A DNA stretch of 64,000 bases from assembly GCA_947382355.1 (NCBI GenBank), contig CANCYR010000002.1:62001-126000 (forward strand), written 5' to 3'. The DNA comes from an uncultured Lachnospiraceae bacterium. GTDB lineage: Bacteria > Bacillota > Clostridia > Lachnospirales > Lachnospiraceae. Both the position numbers and the translations under genes were made by a program. Below, one piece after another: positions 34,352-43,337 of this stretch (position 1 is its first letter; every line of letters begins with the position of its first letter). The notes under the pieces are model-generated. The model worked only from the letters and a program-made list of their open reading frames with translations. It did no database searches and had not been told where the DNA came from.

Positions 34352-36106
34352 ATGGATATTTTTGATGTACTCACATTGCTGGGAGGATTGAGTCTGTTTT
34401 TATTTGGCATGGACATTATGGGACAGTCTCTGGAACGCAGGGCAGGAGGAAAACTCCGGTTGCTCTTGGGAAGGCTTACTGCAAATAAGGCTATGGGCTT
34501 TTTGACGGGAATGGGCATTACTGCGGTTATCCAAAGCTCTTCCGCCACAACCGTTATGGTAGTGGGATTTGTAAATTCCGGCCTTATGACATTGAAGCAG
34601 GCAATCAATGTGATTATGGGAGCCAATATTGGAACTACCGTTACAGCATGGATATTGAGCCTGGCAGGAATTGACAGCAGTAATTTGCTGATTCGTTTCT
34701 TTAAGCCTTCTTCCTTTATGCCTGTTTTGGCTTTCATCGGAATTATATTTTATATGTTTTGTAAAAAGGCGGGAAAAAAGGATACAGGTACGATATTGTT
34801 GGGCTTTGCAACGCTGATGTTCGGAATGGATACAATGTCTGGGGCCGTTTCCGGTCTTGGCAGTGTACCGGAGTTTCAAAGTCTTTTTACCATGTTCAGG
34901 AATCCGGTTCTTGGAGTTTTGGCAGGAGCGGTTTTAACGGCAGTCATCCAGTCCAGTTCAGCTTCCGTGGGGATTTTACAGGCATTGGCTGTTACGGGAA
35001 AGGTTTCTTATGGTGCCGCCATACCGATTGTTATGGGGCAGAATATCGGTACTTGTATTACAGCAGTGATTTCTTCCATAGGAGCTAATAAGAATGCAAA
35101 ACGGGCGGCTATGGTACATTTGCTTTTTAACGTAATTGGAACAACTGTGGGGATTTTCATATTTTGTGCTTTGAAAGTGGTTTTCAGTCCGGTGTTCCTG
35201 GATGAATCCGCTTCTTTAGCGGGCATTGCTGCAGCCCACACTGTTTTCAATGTTTTATGCGTGTTCCTGATGTTTCCCATGTCAGGTATTCTCGAGAAAC
35301 TGGTAAACCGGCTTGTGCCTGATGCAAAACAGCCTGAAGTGCATTCAGAACTGGATGAACGTTTGCTTGCAGCTCCGCCCATAGCTTTGGAGCGCTGCGG
35401 GAAGCTGACTGTCCATATGGCAAAAATAGCTGTAAATTCCATGAAAGAAGGCATAAGCTCCTTAAATGATTATTCTGAACTGCTTGCAGCGTCTATTCGT
35501 GACAAGGAAGAAAAAACCGACCATTATGAAGATATATTGGGCACATATCTTGTTAAGCTCAGCACGAAACAGGTTAGTGAAAGCGACAGCGCAGAAGCAA
35601 CAAAGCTTCTTAAACTTATCGGGGATTTTGAGCGCATTTCCGACCATGCAGTAAATATTTTGGAGTCCGCAGAAGAACTGAGAGGAAAAGGACTGGTATT
35701 TACCAATACTGCGGCAGATGAACTGAAAATTATTTTTCAGGCTGTAGATGAGATTCTGGATTTATCCTTAACTGCCTTTTTAACGGATGACCTGGAATCC
35801 GCATATATGGTGGAACCATTGGAACAGGTCATTGACCGTCTAAAAGAGCAGATGCGTACACGCCACATTCTTCGCTTGCAGCAGGGTACCTGTTCCATAG
35901 ATGCAGGTTTCATATGGTCTGACCTGCTGACCAATCTGGAACGGACTGCTGATCACTGTTCTAATATTGCAGGGTGCGTCATAGATATGGCTCATCACAA
36001 TATGAACCATCATGAATCACTCCGCAATTTCAGGAACAACAGCGAGGACTTTCAACAAAGATTTAAAGCATACGCCAAAAAGTATTCTTTACAGTACCTT
36101 GGCTAA
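34352..36106 (+). CDS. Na+/phosphate cotransporter (NptA family) with PhoU-like domain
   Basis: 584 residues. Two inverted Na/Pi repeats each carry the Q-S-S-S motif: Q-S-S-S-A-T-T-V near 55 with G-A-N-I-G-T-T near 91, and Q-S-S-S-A-S-V near 200 with G-Q-N-I-G-T-C near 230. The C-terminal 240 residues are a helical PhoU-like cytoplasmic domain. Imports phosphate with sodium. Placement behind PhoP/PhoR-like genes and a Pho-box fits phosphate-starvation control. Its last 18 bp overlap the 3' end of the convergent ABC ATPase gene. Confidence 0.9.
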   Translation: MDIFDVLTLLGGLSLFLFGMDIMGQSLERRAGGKLRLLLGRLTANKAMGFLTGMGITAVIQSSSATTVMVVGFVNSGLMTLKQAINVIMGANIGTTVTAWILSLAGIDSSNLLIRFFKPSSFMPVLAFIGIIFYMFCKKAGKKDTGTILLGFATLMFGMDTMSGAVSGLGSVPEFQSLFTMFRNPVLGVLAGAVLTAVIQSSSASVGILQALAVTGKVSYGAAIPIVMGQNIGTCITAVISSIGANKNAKRAAMVHLLFNVIGTTVGIFIFCALKVVFSPVFLDESASLAGIAAAHTVFNVLCVFLMFPMSGILEKLVNRLVPDAKQPEVHSELDERLLAAPPIALERCGKLTVHMAKIAVNSMKEGISSLNDYSELLAASIRDKEEKTDHYEDILGTYLVKLSTKQVSESDSAEATKLLKLIGDFERISDHAVNILESAEELRGKGLVFTNTAADELKIIFQAVDEILDLSLTAFLTDDLESAYMVEPLEQVIDRLKEQMRTRHILRLQQGTCSIDAGFIWSDLLTNLERTADHCSNIAGCVIDMAHHNMNHHESLRNFRNNSEDFQQRFKAYAKKYSLQYLG

Positions 36107-36829
36107 AAATTCCTGAAGCCTTGGGCTTTTGGGACTTTCAAACAGTTCCTTGGGGGTATTTTCTTCCACGATTCTGCCATCATCAATAAAAAGGACTCTG
36201 GAAGCCACTTCCTTTGCAAAGCCCATTTCATGGGTGACAATCAGCATGGTCATTCCCTGCTTTGCCAAATCGCCGATTACTTCCAGTACTTCCCCTACCA
36301 TTTCAGGGTCTAAGGCGGAAGTAGGCTCGTCAAACAGCAGTACCTCCGGATTCATGCAGAGGGCACGGACAATGGCAATACGCTGTTTCTGACCGCCGGA
36401 AAGCTGGCTTGGATAGGCATTTGCTTTTTCCAAAAGACCTACCCGCTCCAAATATTTCATTGCCATTTCATTTGCTTCCTGTTCGGACATATGCAAAAGT
36501 TTTATTGGAGCCAGCGTCATATTCCGCAATATAGTCAAATTGGGAAATAAATTGAAATGCTGGAACACCATACCGATTTTCTGCCGGTACTTGTCAATGT
36601 TCACATGCTTATCCGTAATGTTCTGTCCTTCAAATAAAATAGTGCCGCCTGTGGGCATTTCCAATAAATTCAGGGAACGGAGGAAGGTGGACTTGCCGGA
36701 GCCGGAAGGCCCTATGATGGCAATGACTTCCCCTTTTTTGACAGAAGTGGAAATATGGTCTAAAACCAGATTATCCCCAAAGGATTTTTCTAAATTGTCT
36801 ATTTGAAACAGTGTAGTATTATCTGTCAC
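36089..36829 (-). CDS. Polar amino acid ABC transporter, ATP-binding subunit
   Basis: 246 residues with Walker [10 protein letters not shown], signature L-S-G-G-Q-K-Q-R and Walker [13 protein letters not shown], plus the switch His (I-V-T-H-E). GlnQ/HisP-type. Last gene of the binding protein - permease - ATPase operon; it overlaps the permease by 11 bp and overlaps the convergent nptA-like gene by 18 bp at the 3' ends. Confidence 0.95.
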   Translation of the reverse strand: MTDNTTLFQIDNLEKSFGDNLVLDHISTSVKKGEVIAIIGPSGSGKSTFLRSLNLLEMPTGGTILFEGQNITDKHVNIDKYRQKIGMVFQHFNLFPNLTILRNMTLAPIKLLHMSEQEANEMAMKYLERVGLLEKANAYPSQLSGGQKQRIAIVRALCMNPEVLLFDEPTSALDPEMVGEVLEVIGDLAKQGMTMLIVTHEMGFAKEVASRVLFIDDGRIVEENTPKELFESPKSPRLQEFLAKVL

Positions 36830-37508
36830 TGGTCCGAAGCCTCCTTTCCAGTCTGCCTACCAGTCCGGTGAGCAGCATAACGATTATCAGATAAATGAGC
36901 CCGGCTGCAATCAGCGGCATAAAAGCTTCATAAGTACGGCTCCTGATAATATCGCTTCCCCAGGTCAGGTCCATAATGCCGATATAGCCGCAGACCGAGG
37001 TTTCCTTTAACAGTACGATAAATTCGTTTGCCAGCGCCGGAAGGACATTTTTAAATGCCTGCGGAAGTATGATATACAGCATGGTCTGCCGGTAGCTAAA
37101 GCCCAGGCTCCGTCCTGCCTCAAACTGTCCGTTATCAATGGACATAATGCCGGAACGGACGATTTCCGCCACATAGGCTCCGGAGTTGATGCCAAAAGCA
37201 ATCATGGCTACCACTACCTTTGGAAAAGGAGTGGCAACCAGAATTACATAAAACCAAATCAGAAGCTGCAGCATGGCGGGAGTTCCCCGGATAACTGCCA
37301 GATAAAGCTTGCAGAGGGCATTTAAGAATTTCATCCTGCCGGTCTTGTCATGGGTAGAGCGGATGACGGCAATGAGAAAACCAAGCAATACTCCCAGGAT
37401 TACCGCAAAAAAGGTAATGAGAAGAGTATTGCCCAGCCCTTCTACCAGATACATATAACGTTTGTCTTTTATAAAATTCAGTTCAAAGCTTTGGATAAAG
37501 TTATTCAT
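36819..37508 (-). CDS. Polar amino acid ABC transporter permease
   Basis: 229 residues of the HisM/GlnP type: about five membrane helices and the E-A-A-like loop [16 protein letters not shown] near 105-120 that docks on the ATPase. Only one permease gene is present, so it likely forms a homodimer. Follows the binding protein by 11 bp. Confidence 0.94.
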   Translation of the reverse strand: MNNFIQSFELNFIKDKRYMYLVEGLGNTLLITFFAVILGVLLGFLIAVIRSTHDKTGRMKFLNALCKLYLAVIRGTPAMLQLLIWFYVILVATPFPKVVVAMIAFGINSGAYVAEIVRSGIMSIDNGQFEAGRSLGFSYRQTMLYIILPQAFKNVLPALANEFIVLLKETSVCGYIGIMDLTWGSDIIRSRTYEAFMPLIAAGLIYLIIVMLLTGLVGRLERRLRTSDR

Positions 37509-37519
37509 TATGTATCATC

Positions 37520-38353
37520 CTATTTCTTTCTGACAATCATGACCTGGGTAGCGGTAGTATAGCTGTCGGTAAAGTCAATGCTTTGTAAACGGTCTTCCGT
37601 AACAGTCATGCCTGCCACGCCCATATCCGCCTTGCCGGACTGCACTGCGTTGATAATAGCGTCAAATTCAATATCATCCACCTTCAGTTCATAACCAAGC
37701 TTGTCGCATACTGCTCTTGCCATATCCACATCGATTCCGATGACTTCATTGCCTTCGTAATATTCATATGGTTCAAAAGCGGCATTGGTAGCCATGACAA
37801 GAGTGCCTTTGGAATGGTCTGCGTCAGCGGGAGATTCATAAGGAGACTGTCCCTTTGTATCATCCCCGATGTAATTGGCGATAATGGAATCCAAAGTGCC
37901 GTCTTCTTTTAATTCGGCAAGGGCTCCGTTGATGGCAGCAGTTAAATCTGCCTTGTCCTTGGAGATGCAGATAGCATATTCCTCAATTGCAAATTCTTCA
38001 TCTAAAATCATCAGGTCATCATTTTTCTCAACAAATGCCTTTGCCGGCTGTTCGTCGATGATGACACAGTCAACCTTGCCCTGCTTTAAAGCCTGTACAG
38101 CATCGTTGCCTTTATTGAAACGCTCTACTGTTGAAGCTTCTCCGTCATATCCTTCGGGGAATACGCCGCTTTCTAAATCTTCATAATCAGAAGCATAAAT
38201 ATCTCCGGTAGTTCCAAGCTGAACGCCGATTTTCTTACCACATAAATCGTCTATGGTAAACACTGTATTTTCCGGTACGCTGCTGCATCCTGTAAGAGAC
38301 AGGGTCATAGCTGCCGCCAAAGACAGGGCAGCAAATTTTTTCATGATTTTCAT
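37520..38353 (-). CDS. Amino acid-binding lipoprotein with apparently permuted lobes
   Basis: 277 residues, lipobox L-T-G-C (Cys23). It is clearly of the SBP_bac_3 family, but the segments are in swapped order. Residues 32-165 (D-D-L-C-G-K-K-I-G-V-Q-L-G-T-T-G, A-V-Q-A-L-K-Q-G-K-V-D, E-L-K-E-D-G-T-L-D-S-I) normally form the second half of such proteins. Residues 183-277 (L-V-M-A-T-N-A-A-F-E-P-Y-E-Y, G-I-D-V-D-M-A, G-M-T-V-T-E-D-R) normally form the first half. A linker (about 166-182) joins them. Ligand-site residues Asp, Arg and Asp are present. It serves the permease and ATPase encoded next. Confidence 0.9.
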   Translation of the reverse strand: MKIMKKFAALSLAAAMTLSLTGCSSVPENTVFTIDDLCGKKIGVQLGTTGDIYASDYEDLESGVFPEGYDGEASTVERFNKGNDAVQALKQGKVDCVIIDEQPAKAFVEKNDDLMILDEEFAIEEYAICISKDKADLTAAINGALAELKEDGTLDSIIANYIGDDTKGQSPYESPADADHSKGTLVMATNAAFEPYEYYEGNEVIGIDVDMARAVCDKLGYELKVDDIEFDAIINAVQSGKADMGVAGMTVTEDRLQSIDFTDSYTTATQVMIVRKK

Positions 38354-38385
38354 AATAAATCCTCCATATTTTTATACTGAAATCT

Positions 38386-38414
38386 ATTATAGCAAAGGAA
38401 TTTCAAGCTTACAA
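38386..38414 (-). promoter_or_regulatory. Promoter of the amino acid ABC operon
   Basis: On the minus strand: TTGTAA (38414-38409), 17 bp, TATAAT (38391-38386), with TGC before the -10. Confidence 0.8.
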
Positions 38415-38570
38415 CCGAAAAATTGATAGGAAAAGCGGAAAAATAAAGGGATATTTTTGAAATTGTTAAAATATTATAGGAAAAAGGACAGGAATATAGT
38501 AAAATATAAAGAAAATTGTTATATTCCTTTTAAAAGAGAGAAAATAAAAATAGCAGAAGGAGCTTGATAA

Positions 38571-39551
38571 ATGATATTTCAATGCGAAAATTGCGGTGGA
38601 AATGTAATCTTCGACCCGGAAAAAGGGACAATGTACTGTCCTTACTGTAATAGCAGCAACAGTGAAGCGGATACACCGGGCGCCGGACTGATATGTGCCG
38701 GCTGCGGCGGAGAATTGCCGGCCGGGGATTTTATGAGTGCATGTAAATGCAATTATTGTGGAAGTTATAATGTTATAGAAGAAAGAGTGAGGGGGGAATA
38801 TGCCCCCCATCTGGTGCTGCCCTTCCGGTTCGGGAAAAAAGCGGCAAAAGAAAAAATCATTGCCCAGTTTAAAAAGAAGCGGTTCCTTCCATCTACCTTT
38901 TTAAACGACGCTTATCTGGAAAAGATGGAAGGCAATTATGTTCCGTTTTTCTTATATGACTATTTGTGCAGATATCACTTTAAAGGAACCGGGAAAAAGG
39001 TGCGGGTCTGGACTTCAGGAGATACGGAATATACAGAAACATCCCTGTTTAATCTGGAAAGAAATATGGACATTGACTTTTCCAAAATTCCTGTGGACGC
39101 TTCCATTAAAATGGAGGATGGCATGATGGATTTACTGGAGCCTTATGATTATAAAGCTTTAGAGGAGTTTCGGGAAAAATATCTTTCAGGCTTCCTTGCG
39201 GAACGCTTTAACATGGATTCTGATGAACTGTCGATAAGGGCAAAGGAAAAAGCTAAAAGTGATGCAAAGCAAATGGCAAGAAGTACCATGAGCGGCTATC
39301 AGAGCATACATACGGATTACGAGCAGGCGGATTTTGATTTAAAGGATACCAAATATTCCCTTCTTCCGGTCTGGTCCTATAAGTATGATTACGGCGGAAA
39401 GAAATACCGCTTTCATTTAAACGGCCAGACAGGAAAGCTGGTAGGCGATGCGCCCGTTTCCTACAAAAAGGCTGCTGCCTATTCCGGAACAGTGTTTGCC
39501 GGGCTGTTTGTTATTTTTTATCTCATAAGCATGATTCTGGAGGTATTCTAA
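38571..39551 (+). CDS. TFIIB-type zinc-ribbon membrane protein
   Basis: 326 residues. Two N-terminal zinc ribbons: C-E-N-C-G...C-P-Y-C (3-24) and C-A-G-C-G...C-N-Y-C-G (37-60). A middle domain of mixed alpha/beta without a known motif follows, then one C-terminal transmembrane helix (about 303-324). AGGAGC precedes the ATG. Its stop is directly followed by the TPM gene start. Proteins of this type are usually annotated only by the zinc ribbon. Possibly a membrane-associated chaperone-like factor; unknown. Confidence 0.75.
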   Translation: MIFQCENCGGNVIFDPEKGTMYCPYCNSSNSEADTPGAGLICAGCGGELPAGDFMSACKCNYCGSYNVIEERVRGEYAPHLVLPFRFGKKAAKEKIIAQFKKKRFLPSTFLNDAYLEKMEGNYVPFFLYDYLCRYHFKGTGKKVRVWTSGDTEYTETSLFNLERNMDIDFSKIPVDASIKMEDGMMDLLEPYDYKALEEFREKYLSGFLAERFNMDSDELSIRAKEKAKSDAKQMARSTMSGYQSIHTDYEQADFDLKDTKYSLLPVWSYKYDYGGKKYRFHLNGQTGKLVGDAPVSYKKAAAYSGTVFAGLFVIFYLISMILEVF

Positions 39552-40385
39552 ATGAGGGAAATAAAAGATTTCTTTAAACAGTTTAAATGGATGTTTCTTG
39601 CAATAGCGGTTTTATTTTGTGTGTGGCTGTTTCTGACTGTATTTCAAAGGGGCAGTGAGGAAGCGGTTTATGAAAGGACCAATGAAGAGTGTGATACTGA
39701 GGAACGGGTTTTTGATTATGCCGGAAAGCTTACCATGCATGAGGAGGAAGAGTTAAGGAAGCTGATTGCCCAGAGGGAAAAAGCAATTGGATGTGATATC
39801 GTGCTGGTTACCTTGAACGAAGATTTATCCAAGGATATCATGGACTATGCAGATGACTTTTATGATGAGCATATGTTTGGCTACAATAAGCCATGGGGTG
39901 ACGGAGTCGTTTATGTGGATAACTGGTATGATGGATATACATGGTTTTCCACCTCCGGAAAAGCGGAGGATAAGTATTCCGAAAATATGATAAATGAGCT
40001 TGTAGATGATGTGACGGAAATAACCAATGAAAATCCATACAAGGCTTACAAGCGTTATGTTAATGATGTGTACAGGCAAATGTCCGGGAAATCCGTAAGT
40101 TCCTTGTCCCTGCCTTTACCGGCAGTAATTGTGCTGTCCCTGTTATTTACCATTGTTTATACTGCAACAGGTCTTTCCGGTGAAAAAACAAAAAGAACCA
40201 CCGGGATTACCGCATACGTGCCGGAGGGAAAACCAGATATGGGATTTTGCAATGATGCCTTTATCAGTACCCATACTACAAGGAGGCATATTGACAGAAG
40301 CAGTGGAGGGGGCAGCAGCGGAGGCGGCGGCCATCATATGTCAAGCGGCGGTCATTCCCATGGTGGGGGAGGCGGACGGCATTAG
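39552..40385 (+). CDS. TPM-domain membrane protein
   Basis: 277 residues: transmembrane helix (about 14-32), TPM domain outside (about 50-180; R-V-F-D-Y-A-G-K-L-T near 53 and G-D-G-V-V-Y-V-D near 116), second helix (about 188-208), and a Gly/Ser/His-rich tail with G-G-G-G-H-H and H-S-H-G-G-G-G repeats. TPM domains have been linked to acid phosphatase activity and photosystem repair in plants and occur widely in bacterial membrane proteins. The tail could bind metal. The start abuts the upstream stop, so the two genes are coupled. Confidence 0.8.
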   Translation: MREIKDFFKQFKWMFLAIAVLFCVWLFLTVFQRGSEEAVYERTNEECDTEERVFDYAGKLTMHEEEELRKLIAQREKAIGCDIVLVTLNEDLSKDIMDYADDFYDEHMFGYNKPWGDGVVYVDNWYDGYTWFSTSGKAEDKYSENMINELVDDVTEITNENPYKAYKRYVNDVYRQMSGKSVSSLSLPLPAVIVLSLLFTIVYTATGLSGEKTKRTTGITAYVPEGKPDMGFCNDAFISTHTTRRHIDRSSGGGSSGGGGHHMSSGGHSHGGGGGRH

Positions 40386-40409
40386 CCGGAAGAAAAAAGG
40401 AGTGGACAA

Positions 40410-40889
40410 ATGCAAACAAATATATTGCGGGCAGAAGGAAACTGTCCATATTGCGGGGCTAAGATACTATTTTATTACGATAATGAGTGGCGGTATGGAA
40501 GCCCTGTCAGAAACTGCAAAAAGTGCGGTAAAAAATATGTGGATGAAAGATATCATGAAATTGTGGTGGAGGGAATTGAGCCCGGTGCCCTTTCTATAAA
40601 GTACAATGGCGTTAAAATATTGATAATGTTCGGAATTTTTCTGGTTTCTTTTTTGGTATATTATTATCAGGTGAGCCATGGAAAAAATGGCTTATCCTTT
40701 TGTGTTCTTATGGCTGTTGCATTGCTTGGCATACTGATTTTCCTGGCTGACTCCATTCGGATACTGGCGGGAGCAAAGGGGAAAAAACTGGAAAAGCTTC
40801 GAAAGGAATCCGTGAAAAGGTTACAAAACTGGAGCTATGCAAAAGAGCTTGAGTCTCTTGGATATCCGGTTCCGGAGGAATACTTATAG
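40410..40889 (+). CDS. Zinc-ribbon protein with two membrane helices
   Basis: 159 residues. N-terminal Cys4 ribbon (C-P-Y-C-G...C-K-K-C-G, about 12-39), a short linker, two transmembrane helices (about 68-87 and 95-117), and a basic C-terminal tail. GGAGTGG precedes the ATG, and the gene is 24 bp after the TPM gene. Third member of a trio of ribbon/TPM membrane proteins. Function not recognised. Confidence 0.75.
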   Translation: MQTNILRAEGNCPYCGAKILFYYDNEWRYGSPVRNCKKCGKKYVDERYHEIVVEGIEPGALSIKYNGVKILIMFGIFLVSFLVYYYQVSHGKNGLSFCVLMAVALLGILIFLADSIRILAGAKGKKLEKLRKESVKRLQNWSYAKELESLGYPVPEEYL

Positions 40890-40900
40890 CCGGTGGATGC

Positions 40901-40921
40901 CCGGACATAACGGTCCGGTTT
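40901..40921 (+). terminator. Possible weak terminator after the zinc-ribbon/TPM trio
   Basis: CCGGAC / GTCCGG with a 6-nt loop, followed by only TTT before a G-run. It lies between convergent genes. Confidence 0.35.
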
Positions 40922-40965
40922 GGGGGGAACGATTACTGCAGCTTACAGATGTGCTGTATCAGGAA

Positions 40966-41865
40966 TCAACACATATCAAAAGCCATATTCAATGCCTCTG
41001 ATACCGTATAGCTTAGCCGTTTTATCACTTCGTCAATATCTTTGCTTGTAACATACATATTATGAAGCTCGCTGTTTACCATCTTGCCCTGAAAGGAATT
41101 GTCAGAGTCACCTTCTTCCATGTATGAAAGAGCATCTCTTACAATCGTTTCCGCATCTACTACAGTAGGAATACCGATGGCGATAACAGGGATGCCCAGG
41201 CTTTCCTTTGTAAGTCCGTCCCGGTGGTTCCCTACGCCGGAGCCGGGATGGATGCCGGTATCGGTAATCTGAATGGTCTTATTCAGCCGTTTAATGCTTC
41301 TGGCGGCAAGGGCATCTATGACAATCATAAGGTCCGGCTTTGTCTGTTCCACCACCCCTTTGATGATTTCTGCCGTTTCCATGCCGTTTTTTGCCATGAC
41401 TCCGGGAGCAAGGGAGCTGATTAAGTGCATCCGGCTTTTATTGTAAGCTGCTTTTCCATAGGCTTTTACGATATGTCTGGTAATACACAGATTATCTATC
41501 ACATCAGGTCCTAATGCATCAGCAGTTACCTCTCTGTTTCCAAGGCCTACCACCAGAATGGACTGTTCCTTTTCAAAGTCAGGAATAATTTCCTTTAGCT
41601 GTGCGGCAAGCTCCTTTGATATTTCCCTGTGATAGCCTTCGTCCGGCTCTATCATATTTGGCGTTTCCAGTGTAATATAGGTGCCCATGGGTTTACATAA
41701 TGCCTTTGCACCGTTTTTGGTTGTTACCAATACTTTTGTGATGCGGGTTTCCGTATTTTCGTGATAGATTTCGTCCACAGTGATGCCGTGAGTATTTTCC
41801 GAAACCACCTCCATATTCTCGTGTGCCTCTAATGCAAGGTCGGTGCGGACTGATTGAACAGACAT
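40966..41865 (-). CDS. gpr: Germination protease (GPR endopeptidase)
   Basis: Starts degradation of small acid-soluble proteins during spore germination. Start taken at the ATG at 41865 (MSVQSVRTDLALEA); the in-frame ATG 15 bp upstream forms part of the Shine-Dalgarno sequence (GGAGG, 8 bp before my start). The N-terminal V-R-T-D-L-A-L-E is the typical GPR propeptide region, removed on activation. Family motifs include G-L-G-N-R-E-V-T-A-D-A-L-G-P near 105 and T-D-T-G-I-H-P-G-S-G-V-G-N near 200. About 299 residues, normal for Clostridia. The upstream region is interrupted by the palindromic element at 41912-42131. Confidence 0.93.
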   Translation of the reverse strand: MSVQSVRTDLALEAHENMEVVSENTHGITVDEIYHENTETRITKVLVTTKNGAKALCKPMGTYITLETPNMIEPDEGYHREISKELAAQLKEIIPDFEKEQSILVVGLGNREVTADALGPDVIDNLCITRHIVKAYGKAAYNKSRMHLISSLAPGVMAKNGMETAEIIKGVVEQTKPDLMIVIDALAARSIKRLNKTIQITDTGIHPGSGVGNHRDGLTKESLGIPVIAIGIPTVVDAETIVRDALSYMEEGDSDNSFQGKMVNSELHNMYVTSKDIDEVIKRLSYTVSEALNMAFDMC

Positions 41866-41903
41866 AATGTTTTCCTCCATTTAATGAATCTGAAAATATT
41901 TAT

Positions 41904-42139
41904 CCATAGTCGTTACAGTTCAGACATCAGTTTCCCTATAAGAATCGGAATACGGATTTGACAGAACATGATTTCTTAAGGAGTCCTTATAAAATCGCCA
42001 GTGCTTAGCGAGGTATTTTCGAGCTTAGCACTGCTGCGTTTTTATCAGAGCGGGAGCGTGACGACGTAGAAACATGTTCTGTCAAATCCGTATTCTGATT
42101 CCTATGGGGAAACTGATGTCTGAACTGTTACCCATAGTC
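41904..42139. mobile_element. 220-bp inverted-repeat element (MITE-like) with 8-bp target duplication
   Basis: Two 59-bp arms, 41912-41970 and 42073-42131, are inverted repeats (55 of 59 identical, no gaps). The ends read GTTACAGTTCAGAC on the left and, inverted, GTAACAGTTCAGAC on the right. The element is flanked by an exact 8-bp direct repeat, CCATAGTC (41904-41911 and 42132-42139). The 102-bp centre contains another hairpin: ATAAAATCGC-CAGTGCTTAGC (41989-42009) against GCTTAGCACTG-CT-GCGTTTTTAT (42023-42045). There is no ORF. Inverted ends plus target duplication indicate a non-autonomous transposed element; GTAA-like ends and 8-bp duplications recall IS66-type elements (from memory). Confidence 0.85.
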
Positions 42140-42170
42140 TGTGCAGTTTTTACAAAAATATAAAATATTG

Positions 42171-42199
42171 TTGCAAAATTCGGTTTTCTATATTATAGT
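42171..42199 (+). promoter_or_regulatory. Promoter of the Rpn-type nuclease gene
   Basis: TTGCAA (42171-42176), 17 bp, TATAGT (42194-42199). Between the inverted-repeat element and the coding start there is otherwise about 120 bp of leader with no other feature I can name. Confidence 0.6.
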
Positions 42200-42320
42200 C
42201 AATTTATCAATGATTCATAGTGCAGCGTTCAGACTGCATATCAAAATGCCCCAGGCAGTTCGAAGCCTGTTCGGCAATATTCCCAAAAAGTTATTATTCT
42301 CAGGAGAAAAGGAGTTGTGG

Positions 42321-43337
42321 ATGAAGGACACAAAAGAAATACAGATGCCTCACGACAAAGGCTACAAAAGGGATTTATCAAATCCGGAAGAATTTTTACA
42401 CTTTTTGCAGAAATACATAGGAGCGGACTGGACAAAAGAAATAAATTCGTCGCAGTTGCAGCTTTGTGACAAAGAGTTTGTGGAAAAGGATTATGAAGGA
42501 AGGGAAGCGGATTTGATATACCGGATTGCAAAAGAAAACGGAAGGCAGATAGTCGTCTTTGTTTTGCAGGAACTGCAGTCAACAATTGATTATACAATGA
42601 TATTCCGGATACTGGTATATGTGGTAAATATATTAGTGCGCTTTTTCATGGCAGCAGCTAAAGAGGAAAGAGAAAAAAAGGATTTCCGCCTTCCGGCAGT
42701 GATTCCCATCGTATTCTATAATGGCACGAGTAAATGGAATGCAGTAGAAAATTTAAGGGAATATCAAATAAATGGTAGCATGTTTGGCGAATATGTGTTA
42801 AACTTACAGTATTATCTGATAGACTTAAGTCAGGTGGAGGAAGAGTATATTTTATCCACTAATTCAGTAATTGACAATATCATGTATTGTGATAAATTCC
42901 GTAAAAATGCGGAACTGCCTCAGGTAGTCTACAAGGCGCTTGAAAGAGCGGCTTCTTTAAAAAAGCAGGAAGCAGAGGAATTTGTAAACTGGGTCAGGAA
43001 CATTCTGCTTGCCATTTGCGGAAATAAGAAAGAAATGGTTCAGGAAATTCTATCCGAAATGGAGAAAGGAGGAGAGGATGATATGGCATTTAAGTATAAT
43101 ATTATCAGAGCATTTGAAGAGGAGAGAGAAGAAGGGAAAATGGAGGGAAAGATAGAGGGGAAAAAAGAGGATGTGTTTGATCTTTTAGAGGAAATGGGAA
43201 AAGTACCGGATAGTGTGAGAAGAAAGATTGAGGAAGCAAGTGATTATGAAGTTTTAAGATTTTTTCTGAAAATGGCAGCTAAGGTAAATTCTATAGATGA
43301 ATTTGAAGGGCTCGTAGCAGGGGTTAAACAGAGGTAA
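42321..43337 (+). CDS. Rpn-family (YhgA-like) PD-(D/E)XK nuclease / putative transposase
   Basis: 338 residues from the ATG at 42321 (MKDTKEIQMPHDKGYKRDL), with AAGGAG 9 bp upstream; an open extension to 42141 lacks family sequence. Matches the recombination-promoting nuclease family: H-D-K-G-Y-K-R near 11, A-D-L-I-Y-R-I with Asp64, E-L-Q-S with Glu84 and Gln86 (PD-(D/E)XK core, E-x-Q variant), and P-A-V-I-P-I-V-F-Y-N-G near 130. The C terminus carries the usual E-G-K-x-E-G-K repeats. These enzymes cut DNA and promote RecA-independent recombination. It is flanked by the inverted-repeat element and by hairpin copy C. Confidence 0.88.
   Translation: MKDTKEIQMPHDKGYKRDLSNPEEFLHFLQKYIGADWTKEINSSQLQLCDKEFVEKDYEGREADLIYRIAKENGRQIVVFVLQELQSTIDYTMIFRILVYVVNILVRFFMAAAKEEREKKDFRLPAVIPIVFYNGTSKWNAVENLREYQINGSMFGEYVLNLQYYLIDLSQVEEEYILSTNSVIDNIMYCDKFRKNAELPQVVYKALERAASLKKQEAEEFVNWVRNILLAICGNKKEMVQEILSEMEKGGEDDMAFKYNIIRAFEEEREEGKMEGKIEGKKEDVFDLLEEMGKVPDSVRRKIEEASDYEVLRFFLKMAAKVNSIDEFEGLVAGVKQR

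Noticed and set aside
42141-42320. N-terminal extension of the Rpn-type gene
   Set aside because: The extension contains the promoter at 42171-42199 and no family sequence; the ATG at 42321 has a good AAGGAG.
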